A stretch of 44,983 nt of DNA from a virus. The notes under the pieces are model-generated. The model worked only from the letters and a program-made list of their open reading frames with translations, was not told the DNA's origin and made no database searches. The translations under genes and the position numbers were made by a program. Below, in pieces: positions 16,055 to 23,397 of this stretch (positions are counted from its first letter, which is position 1; every line of letters begins with the position of its first letter). The stretch is taken from positions 1-44,983 of IMG/VR virus record IMGVR_UViG_3300036806_000165, one strand, 5' to 3'.

Positions 16055-16942
16055 GTGAGCAACCTGTCAGGAGACCAGAAGTCCGCCGTGATCGCGGCCC
16101 TGTGTGAGGGTGTCAGCATCCGTGCGACGGAGCGCCTGACAGGCATCCACCGAGACACGATCATGCGTCTAGGAGTGAAGGTGGGGCAGGGGTGCAATGC
16201 TCTTCACGGCCAGCTGATGGTCAATCTTCGTGTCAGCCGCGTTGAACTGGACGAGGTATGGAGCTTCGTGAAGAAAAAACGCCGAAACGTCCAGGAAAAT
16301 GATCCCGACACGGTGGGCGACCAGTTCGTCTATATCGCGATGGACTCAACCGGGAAGGCTATACTGTCGTGGCTGGTCGGGAAACGAAACACCCGCAACA
16401 CAATCCGCTTTGTGGAGGACGTTCGCCATCGCGTCCTGGGCAATCCTGAAATCTCCACTGACGGCTACACACCATACATTCGCGCCGTCGATGAAACCTT
16501 TCAGGGCATCGCAGACCACGGCATCGTGGACAAGCAGGAGGTCGTTATCGCTAAGGGGCCTGATGCCGACAAATACTATGCCAAACAGGTTCTGGTGAAA
16601 GTCGTGCGCACTGCGATCAGTGGCAGCCCCAAGCGCATCTCCACCAGCTTTATCGAGCGCCAGAACTTGACGCTGCGTATGTCGCAGCGGCGGCTGACGC
16701 GATTATCGAGCGGGTTCAGCAAGAAGTACGAAAACCACTGCGCCGCGGTTGCGCTGTATGTGACACATTATAACTTTTGCCGAGTGCACGAGACGTTGCG
16801 AATTACCCCAGCCATGCAGCTTGGTGTGAGCGATCACGTCTGGTCAATTTCTGAATTGGTTACCGCGGCACTCGCGGGCGAGATTCAGGAGCGGATTCAA
16901 ACTGAGTTGCGATTTCGGGTAATTAAGGGCGATAAAGCTTGA
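16055..16942 (+). CDS. IS1-type DDE transposase
   Basis: The GTG at 16055 with AAGGCG upstream gives 295 residues and matches the usual start of the stand-alone IS1-like family; a TTG at 15965 would read through the terminator hairpin. An HTH region is at residues 10-40 (ALCEGVSIRATERLTGIHRDTI). Candidate catalytic residues are D66 (ELDEVWSFV), D136 (STDGYTPYI) and E201 (SFIERQNLTLRMS). The C-terminus (YENHCAAVALYVTHYNFCRVHETL) is family-typical. The frame is intact. I found no inverted ends or target duplication, so mobility is uncertain. Confidence 0.85.
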   Translation: MSNLSGDQKSAVIAALCEGVSIRATERLTGIHRDTIMRLGVKVGQGCNALHGQLMVNLRVSRVELDEVWSFVKKKRRNVQENDPDTVGDQFVYIAMDSTGKAILSWLVGKRNTRNTIRFVEDVRHRVLGNPEISTDGYTPYIRAVDETFQGIADHGIVDKQEVVIAKGPDADKYYAKQVLVKVVRTAISGSPKRISTSFIERQNLTLRMSQRRLTRLSSGFSKKYENHCAAVALYVTHYNFCRVHETLRITPAMQLGVSDHVWSISELVTAALAGEIQERIQTELRFRVIKGDKA

Positions 16943-16947
16943 GATCG

Positions 16948-17640
16948 TCATCTAGGGCGAGGTGGTTCGCCCTTCCCAGTGTACGCCAGCACTTCGCGCA
17001 TCATTTCGGCTTTAGCCCGGTCATCAATCTTGCGTTTTGAAATCGTCAGCGCGCGTATATAGCGGTCACAACGAGGACCTACTGTTGCCAAAATATGCGC
17101 GATAGTTGCGAAGACCAAAGTGGCAATCAATGTCGTCATGTAAATCCAAAATAGGCAAATGTCTTGGAGTTCCCAAAATACGAAGGTGCCCATCGGTTTG
17201 ACATGGTCAAAACCGTATACTTGACCGGCTTTTTGAAAGAGGAAACAGACCAAGGAAAGCACGGTTAGGCCATACAAAAGGTATATGTGCCATCCGGTTC
17301 GCATCCAGTTGAGGAGAACCGCTGAGAAATATGATGGCCGGCGTCGATATTCGCATCGCTGCTGGCGCGGATAATTCATGCGTTCAAGGTTTCTTGCTAC
17401 TCGGAGCAAATAATGAAATTGGCGATTGTTGCAAACTTCCGCGATTTTTCGCTTACCAGTCACCGGATCAACTGTAGAAATCTCCACGTCAAATAATGTG
17501 ATTGCTTCTGAAATGCGCTCTTCAAGCTTCCGAACCTGCTCAGCCAAGGAATCGCCTTCCATGCGGACTTTTTCTAGCCCAAGCGCAACGGTTCCGGCGA
17601 GCACTGCCATGGTGCCGAGATCAAGTACGTCGGTTGTCAT
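16948..17640 (-). CDS. Membrane protein of unknown function in the island
   Basis: The ATG at 17640 has CGGGG upstream; an ATG at 17658 is an alternative. The product is 230 residues: an N-terminal helical coiled segment to about residue 60, a basic stretch (NYPRQQRCEYRRRPS), then two hydrophobic regions at about 108-130 and 145-185, and a charged C-terminus. It is convergent with the transposase and lies 91 bases downstream of a PLD-like gene on the same strand, so the two may be one operon. It is a candidate membrane effector, but this is inference. Confidence 0.7.
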   Translation of the reverse strand: MTTDVLDLGTMAVLAGTVALGLEKVRMEGDSLAEQVRKLEERISEAITLFDVEISTVDPVTGKRKIAEVCNNRQFHYLLRVARNLERMNYPRQQRCEYRRRPSYFSAVLLNWMRTGWHIYLLYGLTVLSLVCFLFQKAGQVYGFDHVKPMGTFVFWELQDICLFWIYMTTLIATLVFATIAHILATVGPRCDRYIRALTISKRKIDDRAKAEMMREVLAYTGKGEPPRPR

Positions 17641-17731
17641 AATGCCCCGAGATGACATGCACGCTATCTAACGCGCAAGACGCTTCCCCTAACGCGCACG
17701 ACACAAGAGCAGAAGTTGACTGGATGCGGAA

Positions 17732-18280
17732 CTACGGCTGATACGGAGTGGATTCGCCCAGCGATTTTTGAAACGAGGCGGTCAATGCACCCAGGTCGCT
17801 CATCCCGAATTGAGCAATAGCTTCACATGTATCGGTATCTTCCTGATATCGATAATGGGAATTATCTACGAGCATCAGGTGGAATGGCTGGCGTACATTC
17901 GCATGATGTAGCTGGACGCCACCAAGAACGTTGGCGTCACGCAATGCAGCTAGAAACTTATTGTTGGCAGAAGTGACAGCCTCATCGACCACGATCTTCA
18001 TGACCACGCCGTCACGGCGTAGAAATTCAATTGCATTGCGAATGACGTCGTCGTTGCCATATGCCGTTTTATTCAGGCAACCGGACATAGCGAGGACCTC
18101 TTTCCGGGCCTTCGCAAACAGCGCGGCGATGATAATGCCGGCGTGCGCGGCAGTCTTATTCTGGATAGTCTCCTGGCCATCACTCTTTTCAGCAACACTC
18201 TGCACGTAAGCTTTGTACTTCTCGTACTCAGCCATCGCTTGGCGTTGGAGTTCAGCCCGGCCTTTTTCGTCGTCATCCAT
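17732..18280 (-). CDS. PLD-like domain protein, degenerate
   Basis: The ATG at 18280 has AAGGTG upstream; 182 residues. After a charged helical N-terminus comes an alpha/beta domain (AHAGIIIAALFAKARKEVLAMSGCLN..., KIVVDE..., FHLMLVDNSHYRYQED). This resembles half of a phospholipase D fold. The His-x-Lys-x4-Asp motif is not intact: H is followed by L-M-L-V-D. It could be a binding or sensor version. It pairs with the membrane protein downstream. Confidence 0.65.
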   Translation of the reverse strand: MDDDEKGRAELQRQAMAEYEKYKAYVQSVAEKSDGQETIQNKTAAHAGIIIAALFAKARKEVLAMSGCLNKTAYGNDDVIRNAIEFLRRDGVVMKIVVDEAVTSANNKFLAALRDANVLGGVQLHHANVRQPFHLMLVDNSHYRYQEDTDTCEAIAQFGMSDLGALTASFQKSLGESTPYQP

Positions 18281-18289
18281 TAGGTGCAC

Positions 18290-18721
18290 CTTGGCAGTTC
18301 ATTTGGGGCTGAAATCGGCAGAAATACGCGGCCGTGCGGGGCGCGGACCTTTGCACAACGGCGATGTTGAGATCCCTAACCAAATTAGTCACATCCTCTG
18401 AAGAGGGGGGGCGTGACCTACCGGTCCTCTTCGTCCTTGAAGAGGACGAAGAAGGCCACAAAATTGGAAAAAGACTCGCATGAAAAAGGCACTTAGCAGG
18501 TTGGTTCCGAGGTGGTCCGATTGCAATGATAACCTTATACAGCGACATTATGTCGCAAATAAGGATTATCAGAATCGCCCATCGACTGGGGCATAGATTC
18601 GGCGACGGGCGCGGATAACAAGTACCCAAGCTCAGCCACGGTCCAATTTATACCTGTGGGTGTGGCGCCGCCGCCAGCACCCGTCGCAAAACCAACCACC
18701 TTGGTTCCTAACAGCTAGTGG
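18290..18721. other. Noncoding island segment with hairpins
   Basis: I see no convincing gene here. A perfect 9-bp hairpin (GTCCTCTTC 18424-18432 with GAAGAGGAC 18439-18447) lies upstream of the minus-strand PLD-like gene. A larger palindrome is listed separately. The open frames in this stretch have mixed, non-coding composition. Confidence 0.6.
18528..18570. repeat. 43-bp imperfect palindrome
   Basis: The core GCGACAT-T-ATGTCGC (18542-18556) is perfect, and the outer arms GATAACCTTAT and ATAAGGATTATC pair with one bulged base. No T run follows, so it is not a simple terminator. It could be a protein-binding, resolution or replication site. Confidence 0.7.
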
Positions 18722-18982
18722 CTATGCCGCATCGGCACTCCGAGGGCTAAGTGTCCTAAGTGCCATCGAGTGTCCTAAGTGGGTTGTCACTTGGGACAGC
18801 ACCGGGATGGCGGCAGGATCGCCCGTCGGCTCGAATATCGTCAGGCAGGCGTCTACATGGTCAAGCTGCTGGACCCGCCAGGCTAGCTGCTTCTTCAGGT
18901 CCGCTATTTCGCCCGCTAGCGTGGCGCGCTTGTCCTTCAGAGCGTGCAGGGCGTAGCGGTTGCCGTTCTCATTCTCGGTCAT
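18722..18982 (-). pseudogene. Truncated RYAL-type gene at right edge of the island
   Basis: From ATG 18982, with TTGGGG upstream, the first 60 residues (NRYALHALKDKRATLAGEIADLKKQL... to about GDPAAIP) match the gene at 14016. Then the frame runs into unrelated sequence that includes the repeat pair at 18751-18781 and ends at 86 residues. The winged-helix-like half is missing. The break near 18800 marks a recombination or insertion junction. Confidence 0.7.
18751..18781 (+). repeat. Paired 12-bp repeat at right edge of the island
   Basis: GTGTCCTAAGTG at 18751-18762 and 18770-18781, again 19 bases apart. The pair matches that at 13979-14009 in sequence, spacing and direction, while the 7-base spacers differ (CCATCGA here, GCGTGGG there). 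Confidence 0.9.
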
Positions 18983-19120
18983 CCCCAACAGATGGGATCA
19001 GGCCGGATTCCAGTCTAGTGGCGTTTGCGCCATAATACCGCACTAAAGGCAGTGAGATTTATGGTGTCTGGATGCGGCGAGAAATCGTCACCCAGCCGTT
19101 TAGTAAGAAGGGGCCCCAAC

Positions 19121-19426
19121 ATGCTCACCGATGAAAACTTGTTGATCGAACGGCCGCACTTGAGCAGCTATATTGGCGGCATCCAGCGCATCTATCGCTT
19201 TAAAAGCGGTTATGGCCTATCGGTTGTAAATTCTCCGATGCTGCACGCTTATCCGTTCGCATGGGAGGCTGCCGTCCTCAAGGGCGTGACAGACGATGGC
19301 GACTTCGAGTCCCTGGACTATTCTACTGGACTGACAGAGGACGTTGAGGTCTTCGACAGCGACGAAGAAGCGAACGACTTCATCCGCCGCGCGGCTGTGG
19401 AATTGGCCGATTTCCAATTTGCATAA
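19121..19426 (+). CDS. Small unknown acidic protein (101 aa)
   Basis: The ATG at 19121 follows AAGAAGGGG and starts the plus-strand block right of the island. The product is acidic at its C-terminus (SDEEANDFIRRAAVELADFQ), with a beta-like middle (YIGGIQRIYRFKSGYGLSVVNS, then HAYPFAWEAAVLKG). It resembles conserved small phage proteins of unknown function. The same AAGGGGCC/AAGGGCC leader type precedes the next gene, which suggests one operon. Confidence 0.8.
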   Translation: MLTDENLLIERPHLSSYIGGIQRIYRFKSGYGLSVVNSPMLHAYPFAWEAAVLKGVTDDGDFESLDYSTGLTEDVEVFDSDEEANDFIRRAAVELADFQFA

Positions 19427-19439
19427 AAAGGGCCCGGAC

Positions 19440-19595
19440 ATGGGTGAAGACAGTGAATGGAAACCGGGAGAGCGTGAAGCTGCTATTCTTAAGCTGGAAA
19501 ATATTCATGCCAATACATTACGGAGCGCTCAGGGCGCAATCAATTATGCGGAGGGAATTAAAATGGTAATCGCAATCCTCAAAGAGACAGAATAG
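19440..19595 (+). CDS. Small unknown helical protein (51 aa)
   Basis: The ATG at 19440 follows AAAAAGGGCCCGGAC, 13 bases after the preceding stop. The product (MGEDSEWKPGEREAAILKLENI...) is a charged helix ending KETE. It sits in a run of closely spaced small plus-strand genes. No family is recognised. Confidence 0.65.
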   Translation: MGEDSEWKPGEREAAILKLENIHANTLRSAQGAINYAEGIKMVIAILKETE

Positions 19596-19604
19596 GCCGC
19601 CAAG

Positions 19605-19781
19605 ATGACAGATCCGCGCGTCTGTGAGTTTTTCACCTTGGTTTTTCAAGGCGACATTCGGAAGATGCCCAACCCGCTGACGACCAAGACGCCGTTCGGC
19701 ACTCCGATAATCGCAGGAATTGGGAATGCTTTTGAAGAACTAGATGCTGCGAATGAGCGGCTTAAAGTAATCGAACAATAA
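19605..19781 (+). CDS. Small unknown protein (58 aa)
   Basis: The ATG at 19605 starts 9 bases after the previous stop with a GGCCGCCAAG leader like that of its neighbours. The product begins MTDPRVCEFFTLVFQGDI and ends with a short helix. Spacing and leader sequence support it as a gene; function is unknown. Confidence 0.6.
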   Translation: MTDPRVCEFFTLVFQGDIRKMPNPLTTKTPFGTPIIAGIGNAFEELDAANERLKVIEQ

Positions 19782-19792
19782 GGCCCGCCGAG

Positions 19793-20002
19793 ATGAGCCC
19801 ATCCGATCTTGACGCGACCTCGGCGACCCTATTCTGGATTATCGTTCTGCCGATTATCTATTTCATTCCGTCTATAGCCGGGTGGCATAAGAAGGGTGCG
19901 GCCGGAATATTTGTCGTCAACCTCTTTCTCGGCTGGACGCTTATTGGTTGGGTGATCGCGCTCGCCTGGGCCTGCGCGGCGCCACAGAAACCCGAGGTCT
20001 GA
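19793..20002 (+). CDS. Superinfection immunity-like membrane protein
   Basis: The 69-residue product has two membrane helices separated by a short basic loop (WIIVLPIIYFIPSIAGWHKKG, then IFVVNLFLGWTLIGWVIALAWA). The 'NLFLGWTLIGWVIALAWA' block is the hallmark of the Imm_superinfect family related to T4 Imm, which hinders DNA entry of further phages at the membrane. It lies directly before the endolysin with no gap. Confidence 0.8.
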   Translation: MSPSDLDATSATLFWIIVLPIIYFIPSIAGWHKKGAAGIFVVNLFLGWTLIGWVIALAWACAAPQKPEV

Positions 20003-20440
20003 ATGATACTATCCAACCACTTTACGCTTGAGGAATTCACGGCGTCGCAATCCGGTGCGAGATCTGGGCTGGACAACAAGCCGAACCCCAGCCAGATCGC
20101 GCATTTGATGGCGATCGCAGCGACATTGGAAAAGGTCAGGACGTTGCTCGGCGGCGCCGCAATCCACATCGATTCCGGCTATAGGTCGCCAGCCGTCAAT
20201 GCCCTGGTCGGCGGCGCGCCCACCAGCGCCCACTTAGACGGCTACGCCGCGGACTTCATCTGCCCGACATTCGGCACGCCATACGACGTCGCCTGCAGGA
20301 TCAGGGACGCCAAAATCCCCTTCGATCAGCTAATTTGCGAATATGGATGGGTTCACATTTCGATTGCGCCGACCATGCGCCGGGAATGTCTGACGAAGAA
20401 ATCGGCCAAAGAGCCCTACATTATGGGCTTGATACCATAG
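20003..20440 (+). CDS. Endolysin, M15-type peptidase
   Basis: The start follows the previous stop directly; 145 residues. It matches the M15_3 family: an N-terminal 'FTLEEFTAS' block, then SGYRSPAVNALVGG. Zinc ligands are likely H77 (TSAHLDG), D84 and H118 (YGWVHISI), with E113 as the likely catalytic residue. It would cut peptidoglycan peptides at lysis. No signal peptide is visible, so it should need the holin-like protein encoded next. Confidence 0.9.
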   Translation: MILSNHFTLEEFTASQSGARSGLDNKPNPSQIAHLMAIAATLEKVRTLLGGAAIHIDSGYRSPAVNALVGGAPTSAHLDGYAADFICPTFGTPYDVACRIRDAKIPFDQLICEYGWVHISIAPTMRRECLTKKSAKEPYIMGLIP

Positions 20441-20452
20441 ACAAATCCGCGC

Positions 20453-20476
20453 AATCGCCGCATTATCGCGGCGATT
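20453..20476 (+). other. Hairpin between endolysin and holin-like genes
   Basis: AATCGCCGC (20453-20461) pairs perfectly with GCGGCGATT (20468-20476) around a 6-base loop. There is no T run. It may limit or protect the message between the two lysis genes. Confidence 0.6.
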
Positions 20477-20493
20477 TGGGCGGAGCGGGTGAA

Positions 20494-20904
20494 ATGAGCA
20501 ATCCTGGCGCAAAGCCGTTCGTCCTGACGGGAAATATCGCCATTGATTCCCTGATCCTTCGAGGCCTGGCGGCGCTGGCCGCCGTCCTCACTGGCATCAT
20601 TATGACGTGGCTAAATGCCAAGGGCTTCCAAACGACGGCAATCACTATCGCGGGCCACGCTTTCTCCGTCGCCGAGCTATTGACTGCGGCAATCCTATCG
20701 GCGCTCGCGTCGGCGGCCGCTCTCGCATGGGGCTACATTACCTCAAAGATCAATGTCGGGCGCATTGCAACGGCTGGCGCGCAACTGGTCCTCGACGATA
20801 AAGCGCTGCTGGATGAGGCTGGCAGGCTCTTGCCGATCACGCAGGCGACCGCTCCGCAGATCGTTAAAGATTATGCCCCCGCGACCGTTCCCAAGACAAG
20901 TTGA
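20494..20904 (+). CDS. Holin-like membrane protein
   Basis: The ATG at 20494 gives 136 residues. Two hydrophobic helices are evident, at about residues 18-42 (LRGLAALAAVLTGIIMTWLNAKG) and 58-82 (VAELLTAAILSALASAAALAWGYITSK), with a soluble acidic C-terminal tail. Size, topology and position after the endolysin suggest the holin. A spanin-like role is less likely because there are two membrane helices. Confidence 0.7.
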   Translation: MSNPGAKPFVLTGNIAIDSLILRGLAALAAVLTGIIMTWLNAKGFQTTAITIAGHAFSVAELLTAAILSALASAAALAWGYITSKINVGRIATAGAQLVLDDKALLDEAGRLLPITQATAPQIVKDYAPATVPKTS

Positions 20905-20917
20905 AAGAGGCTATCGC

Positions 20918-21292
20918 ATGAAAATCCTACAATTGTTTGCCGTGGCGGCGCTGATCATGCTCGGCGGCTGCACGACCGTCGCCAGCGGTCTTGCTAGCAT
21001 CGCTGTTTCGACCTCCAGCGCGACCCCGAGCCAGGTCAAGACGGTAGACGAGGCGGTAAAGGCGACGGCGGTGGCCGAGCGCGGCCTTGATACCATAGTG
21101 AATACTGGTGTGATCCCAAAGCCGGTCCTGCAGCAATTGAAGATTGCCGTCCAGGCCGTCCACAATACGCTTGCGGCGGTGGAAACTGCAAATGCGTCCG
21201 GCAACAGCGCGGTGCTGGCCGCTGCCATGGGTGCATTCAACGAGGCTCTTGCGGCCTATAACAGCTACAAAACCCTGAAAGGAATCGCATGA
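20918..21292 (+). CDS. Small lipoprotein
   Basis: A GAAAGAGG site precedes ATG 20918; 124 residues. The leader MKILQLFAVAALIMLGGC ends in a lipobox L-G-G-C with C18 as the lipidated residue. The mature part is Ala/Val/Thr-rich and helical. In a lysis cassette it could be an outer-membrane spanin subunit, though it is longer and less Pro-rich than typical Rz1. Its stop overlaps the next ATG. Confidence 0.7.
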   Translation: MKILQLFAVAALIMLGGCTTVASGLASIAVSTSSATPSQVKTVDEAVKATAVAERGLDTIVNTGVIPKPVLQQLKIAVQAVHNTLAAVETANASGNSAVLAAAMGAFNEALAAYNSYKTLKGIA

Positions 21293-21582
21293 GCAATCCG
21301 AGTGCGTCGGCTATCCTTGCTGATCTTGGCGACGCCGCGCCGGTGGTCGAGACCATTCTCGATATCCTTTTCCCTGGGTCTGTTGCCACCATCGGCCTGG
21401 GCGTAAAGCTCGCGCAAGGCATCGCAGCGGGCGTGCCCCAAGCCGTCGCGCTTTGGGATGAAATCAATTCCGACGTGCCGCCGACCGCTGCAGAACTCGC
21501 TGCCGACATCGCGGACGAAAACAGCGCCTTCAACAAGGTGATGGCTGATATCGACGCCAAGCTCGCCACGCTGCCCGATTGA
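21289..21582 (+). CDS. Small unknown protein of the lysis region (97 aa)
   Basis: ATGA overlap with the lipoprotein gene, TGATG overlap with the next. The product has a hydrophobic middle (LDILFPGSVATIGLGVKLAQGIAAGV) that may be amphipathic or membrane-inserting, and a helical acidic C-terminus. Translational coupling on both sides implies a shared role with its neighbours. No family is recognised. Confidence 0.75.
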   Translation: MSNPSASAILADLGDAAPVVETILDILFPGSVATIGLGVKLAQGIAAGVPQAVALWDEINSDVPPTAAELAADIADENSAFNKVMADIDAKLATLPD

Positions 21583-22022
21583 TGAATGATGCTGTTTCCC
21601 GCGAAATACTAGATGATGCTGGTATCATTGGCGGCAGCCCAATTGATCGCGTCATCGGTATGTTGCTCGAACGCACAGAGGCGATGCGAGAGTTGCATGA
21701 GTCGATGCGTGGATCCATGCGCGAGGAACTGCATCAAATGTCAGCGACTCATGCCGATATTAAAATCACTTTGAGCCGCATCATGGAACGCCAGGATAAT
21801 CATGAAAAGAATGACCTCGCTGCCTTCGCGACGGTTCATTCCAGCAATGCGCGGATTGACGTGAAGCTCGATAATTTGGGTCAAATGATTGGTGCGGCCA
21901 CGACCGCATCGGTGATCCAAAAAGCTCAATTCGATGCTGGCTGGAAAGTGATCGTTGTGGTCGGCGGTCTCGTCGCCGCGGCCTTTGCCATCTTTGCCAT
22001 TTTTTTCAACCATAGATGGTGA
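21582..22022 (+). CDS. Coiled-coil protein with C-terminal membrane anchor
   Basis: 146 residues from the TGATG start. Residues 20-110 are charged and helical (RVIGMLLERTEAMRELHESM..., then repeated heptad-like segments). The C-terminus is a single hydrophobic helix (WKVIVVVGGLVAAAFAIFAIFF) followed by NHRW. It is a tail-anchored inner-membrane protein, possibly part of the lysis machinery. Confidence 0.75.
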   Translation: MNDAVSREILDDAGIIGGSPIDRVIGMLLERTEAMRELHESMRGSMREELHQMSATHADIKITLSRIMERQDNHEKNDLAAFATVHSSNARIDVKLDNLGQMIGAATTASVIQKAQFDAGWKVIVVVGGLVAAAFAIFAIFFNHRW

Positions 22023-22026
22023 CCCG

Positions 22027-22437
22027 GTGCCGATCACTGTCTCCGGAAAAAGCATCGTTAAGATAGGGGCTGTCATGACCGCGATATCCGCTATTGCCGG
22101 CGCCGCGATCGCTACCTTGAGCATGTTGAAGCCGTACATGGACAGCGGGCCACCGCCATTCCCAAGCCGCATGGAACTCAATACTCAGGTTGCCGGGCTA
22201 ACGGCCACGATCCAGGGCATCCAACGGCAGAACGCGGTCCAGGCTCAACAGGATGTTACCCGTGATCACCAGCTCGCCTATGTGCGCCAACAGATCCTCG
22301 AAACGCTTCTGGCCGGGGCTCAGAACGATTACCGAAGATCGCCGACACAAAGCGGCCGGACCTATATTTGCACCCTTATCGGCCAGATCGACCAGGCTCG
22401 CTCGGTAAACCGCCTACCCCCGATCCCGCCCTGTTAA
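22027..22437 (+). CDS. Inner-membrane spanin-like protein
   Basis: A GTG at 22027, 4 bases after the previous stop, gives 136 residues; ATG 22075 would give a shorter form. An N-terminal hydrophobic helix (AVMTAISAIAGAAIATLSML) is followed by a long Gln-rich coiled segment (VAGLTATIQGIQRQNAVQAQQD...). One Cys lies near residue 117 and the protein ends in PPC. Anchor plus periplasmic coil is the plan of an i-spanin, but the identity is inferred from shape and position. Confidence 0.6.
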   Translation: MPITVSGKSIVKIGAVMTAISAIAGAAIATLSMLKPYMDSGPPPFPSRMELNTQVAGLTATIQGIQRQNAVQAQQDVTRDHQLAYVRQQILETLLAGAQNDYRRSPTQSGRTYICTLIGQIDQARSVNRLPPIPPC

Positions 22438-22494
22438 AGAGAATGCGACCAAATCGGTTCCAGCGCGTTCCCTGCGAATAGGGAGGGTGATTTC

Positions 22495-22695
22495 ATGCTT
22501 CAATTGATCGTCTTCATTGTTTTCGTCGGCTTGGTTCTTTGGCTGGTGAACCAGTACATCCCGATGGATCCGAAAGTTAAACAGATACTCAACGTGGTCG
22601 TGATCATTGCGCTGGTGCTTTGGTTGCTTGGCATATTTGTGGGTTATGGGCCTGTCGGCAGTCTCGGCGGCTGTCCACCATTTTTCCACCGCTGA
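22495..22695 (+). CDS. Thivi_2564-type small membrane protein
   Basis: A GGGAGGG site precedes ATG 22495. The 66-residue product has two membrane helices around the conserved block WLVNQYIPMDPKVKQILNVV, which is the signature of the Thivi_2564 family. These proteins are common in phages and bacteria and their role is unknown; a holin-like part is possible given the neighbours. Confidence 0.85.
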   Translation: MLQLIVFIVFVGLVLWLVNQYIPMDPKVKQILNVVVIIALVLWLLGIFVGYGPVGSLGGCPPFFHR

Positions 22696-22799
22696 GCCTT
22701 TACGGCGGCACCGAAGCGTGGGCATATTGGCGGGCAAGTTGCGCCGCACAATTGTTGCATTTGGCGCGCTATAATTCACCACCTCAAGGAGAAATCACA

Positions 22800-23045
22800 A
22801 TGCACAAAGAAAAAATCCACCCCATCAGTGAAATATTCAATTCCGACGGCTCTCCAAACCACTCAATTGGCCAGAAGGGCATTGCCCATTATCTTGGGCA
22901 GGAATCCGCTCACCATTATCATATCGAACATGGTGCCGCGAGCGAGACGGTCATCGGCCCCGGCAGGACCGCAGTGATGATCGCGTTTCATCGGGTCGAT
23001 AACAATCCGGGCGAGGCTGCGGCGACACCTGCCCCGATTTCCTAG
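22800..23045 (+). CDS. Small unknown protein (81 aa)
   Basis: A strong AAGGAG site precedes ATG 22800. The product is soluble and His-rich (MHKEKIHPISEIFN..., then ESAHHYHIEHG), which could suggest a metal site. It ends in an Ala/Pro tail. No family is recognised. It is followed after 2 bases by the next start. Confidence 0.7.
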   Translation: MHKEKIHPISEIFNSDGSPNHSIGQKGIAHYLGQESAHHYHIEHGAASETVIGPGRTAVMIAFHRVDNNPGEAAATPAPIS

Positions 23046-23047
23046 CC

Positions 23048-23374
23048 GTGGAAATCACCATCCGCCACGTCATCACTTTCAACCAAGTCACCGAGGCGGC
23101 GCTGGGCGAGCTGCTGTCGTCACTCAAAGCCCTCAAAACCCAAGGAGATTTACTCATGTCGAAAATTGACGATCTGACCGCAGCCGTCGCGGCCGAAAAG
23201 ACTGTCGAGGATAGCGCAGTGACGCTGCTGCAGGGCCTCTCGGCGCAGCTGAGTGCCGCGCTGGCTTCGACCACCCCGGACACCGCCGTCCAGGCCGTGA
23301 TCGACTCCATCAATGCCAATGCAACTGGCCTGGCTTCCGCCGTCACGGCCAATACGCCGACGCCCGCCGCCTAA
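23048..23374 (+). CDS. Small helical protein with a possible internal start
   Basis: GTG 23048 gives 108 residues. An internal ATG at 23157 has its own AAGGAG site and would give a 72-residue Ala/Thr-rich helical protein (MSKIDDLTAAVAAEKTVEDS...) that looks like a free-standing phage protein. The first 36 residues (EITIRHVITFNQVTEAALGELL) form a different short unit. Either a fusion or two nested products is possible. A terminator follows. Confidence 0.7.
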   Translation: MEITIRHVITFNQVTEAALGELLSSLKALKTQGDLLMSKIDDLTAAVAAEKTVEDSAVTLLQGLSAQLSAALASTTPDTAVQAVIDSINANATGLASAVTANTPTPAA

Positions 23375-23397
23375 TCGACCCTTCGCAAAGGAAGAAA

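Noticed and set aside
18528-18570. Rho-independent terminator
   Set aside because: The stem is long but no T run follows on either strand.
18273-18629. Minus-strand frame of 118 residues in the island gap
   Set aside because: Its composition is irregular (Pro/Ser/Cys-rich), it crosses the hairpin at 18424 and the large palindrome, and it has no ribosome site.
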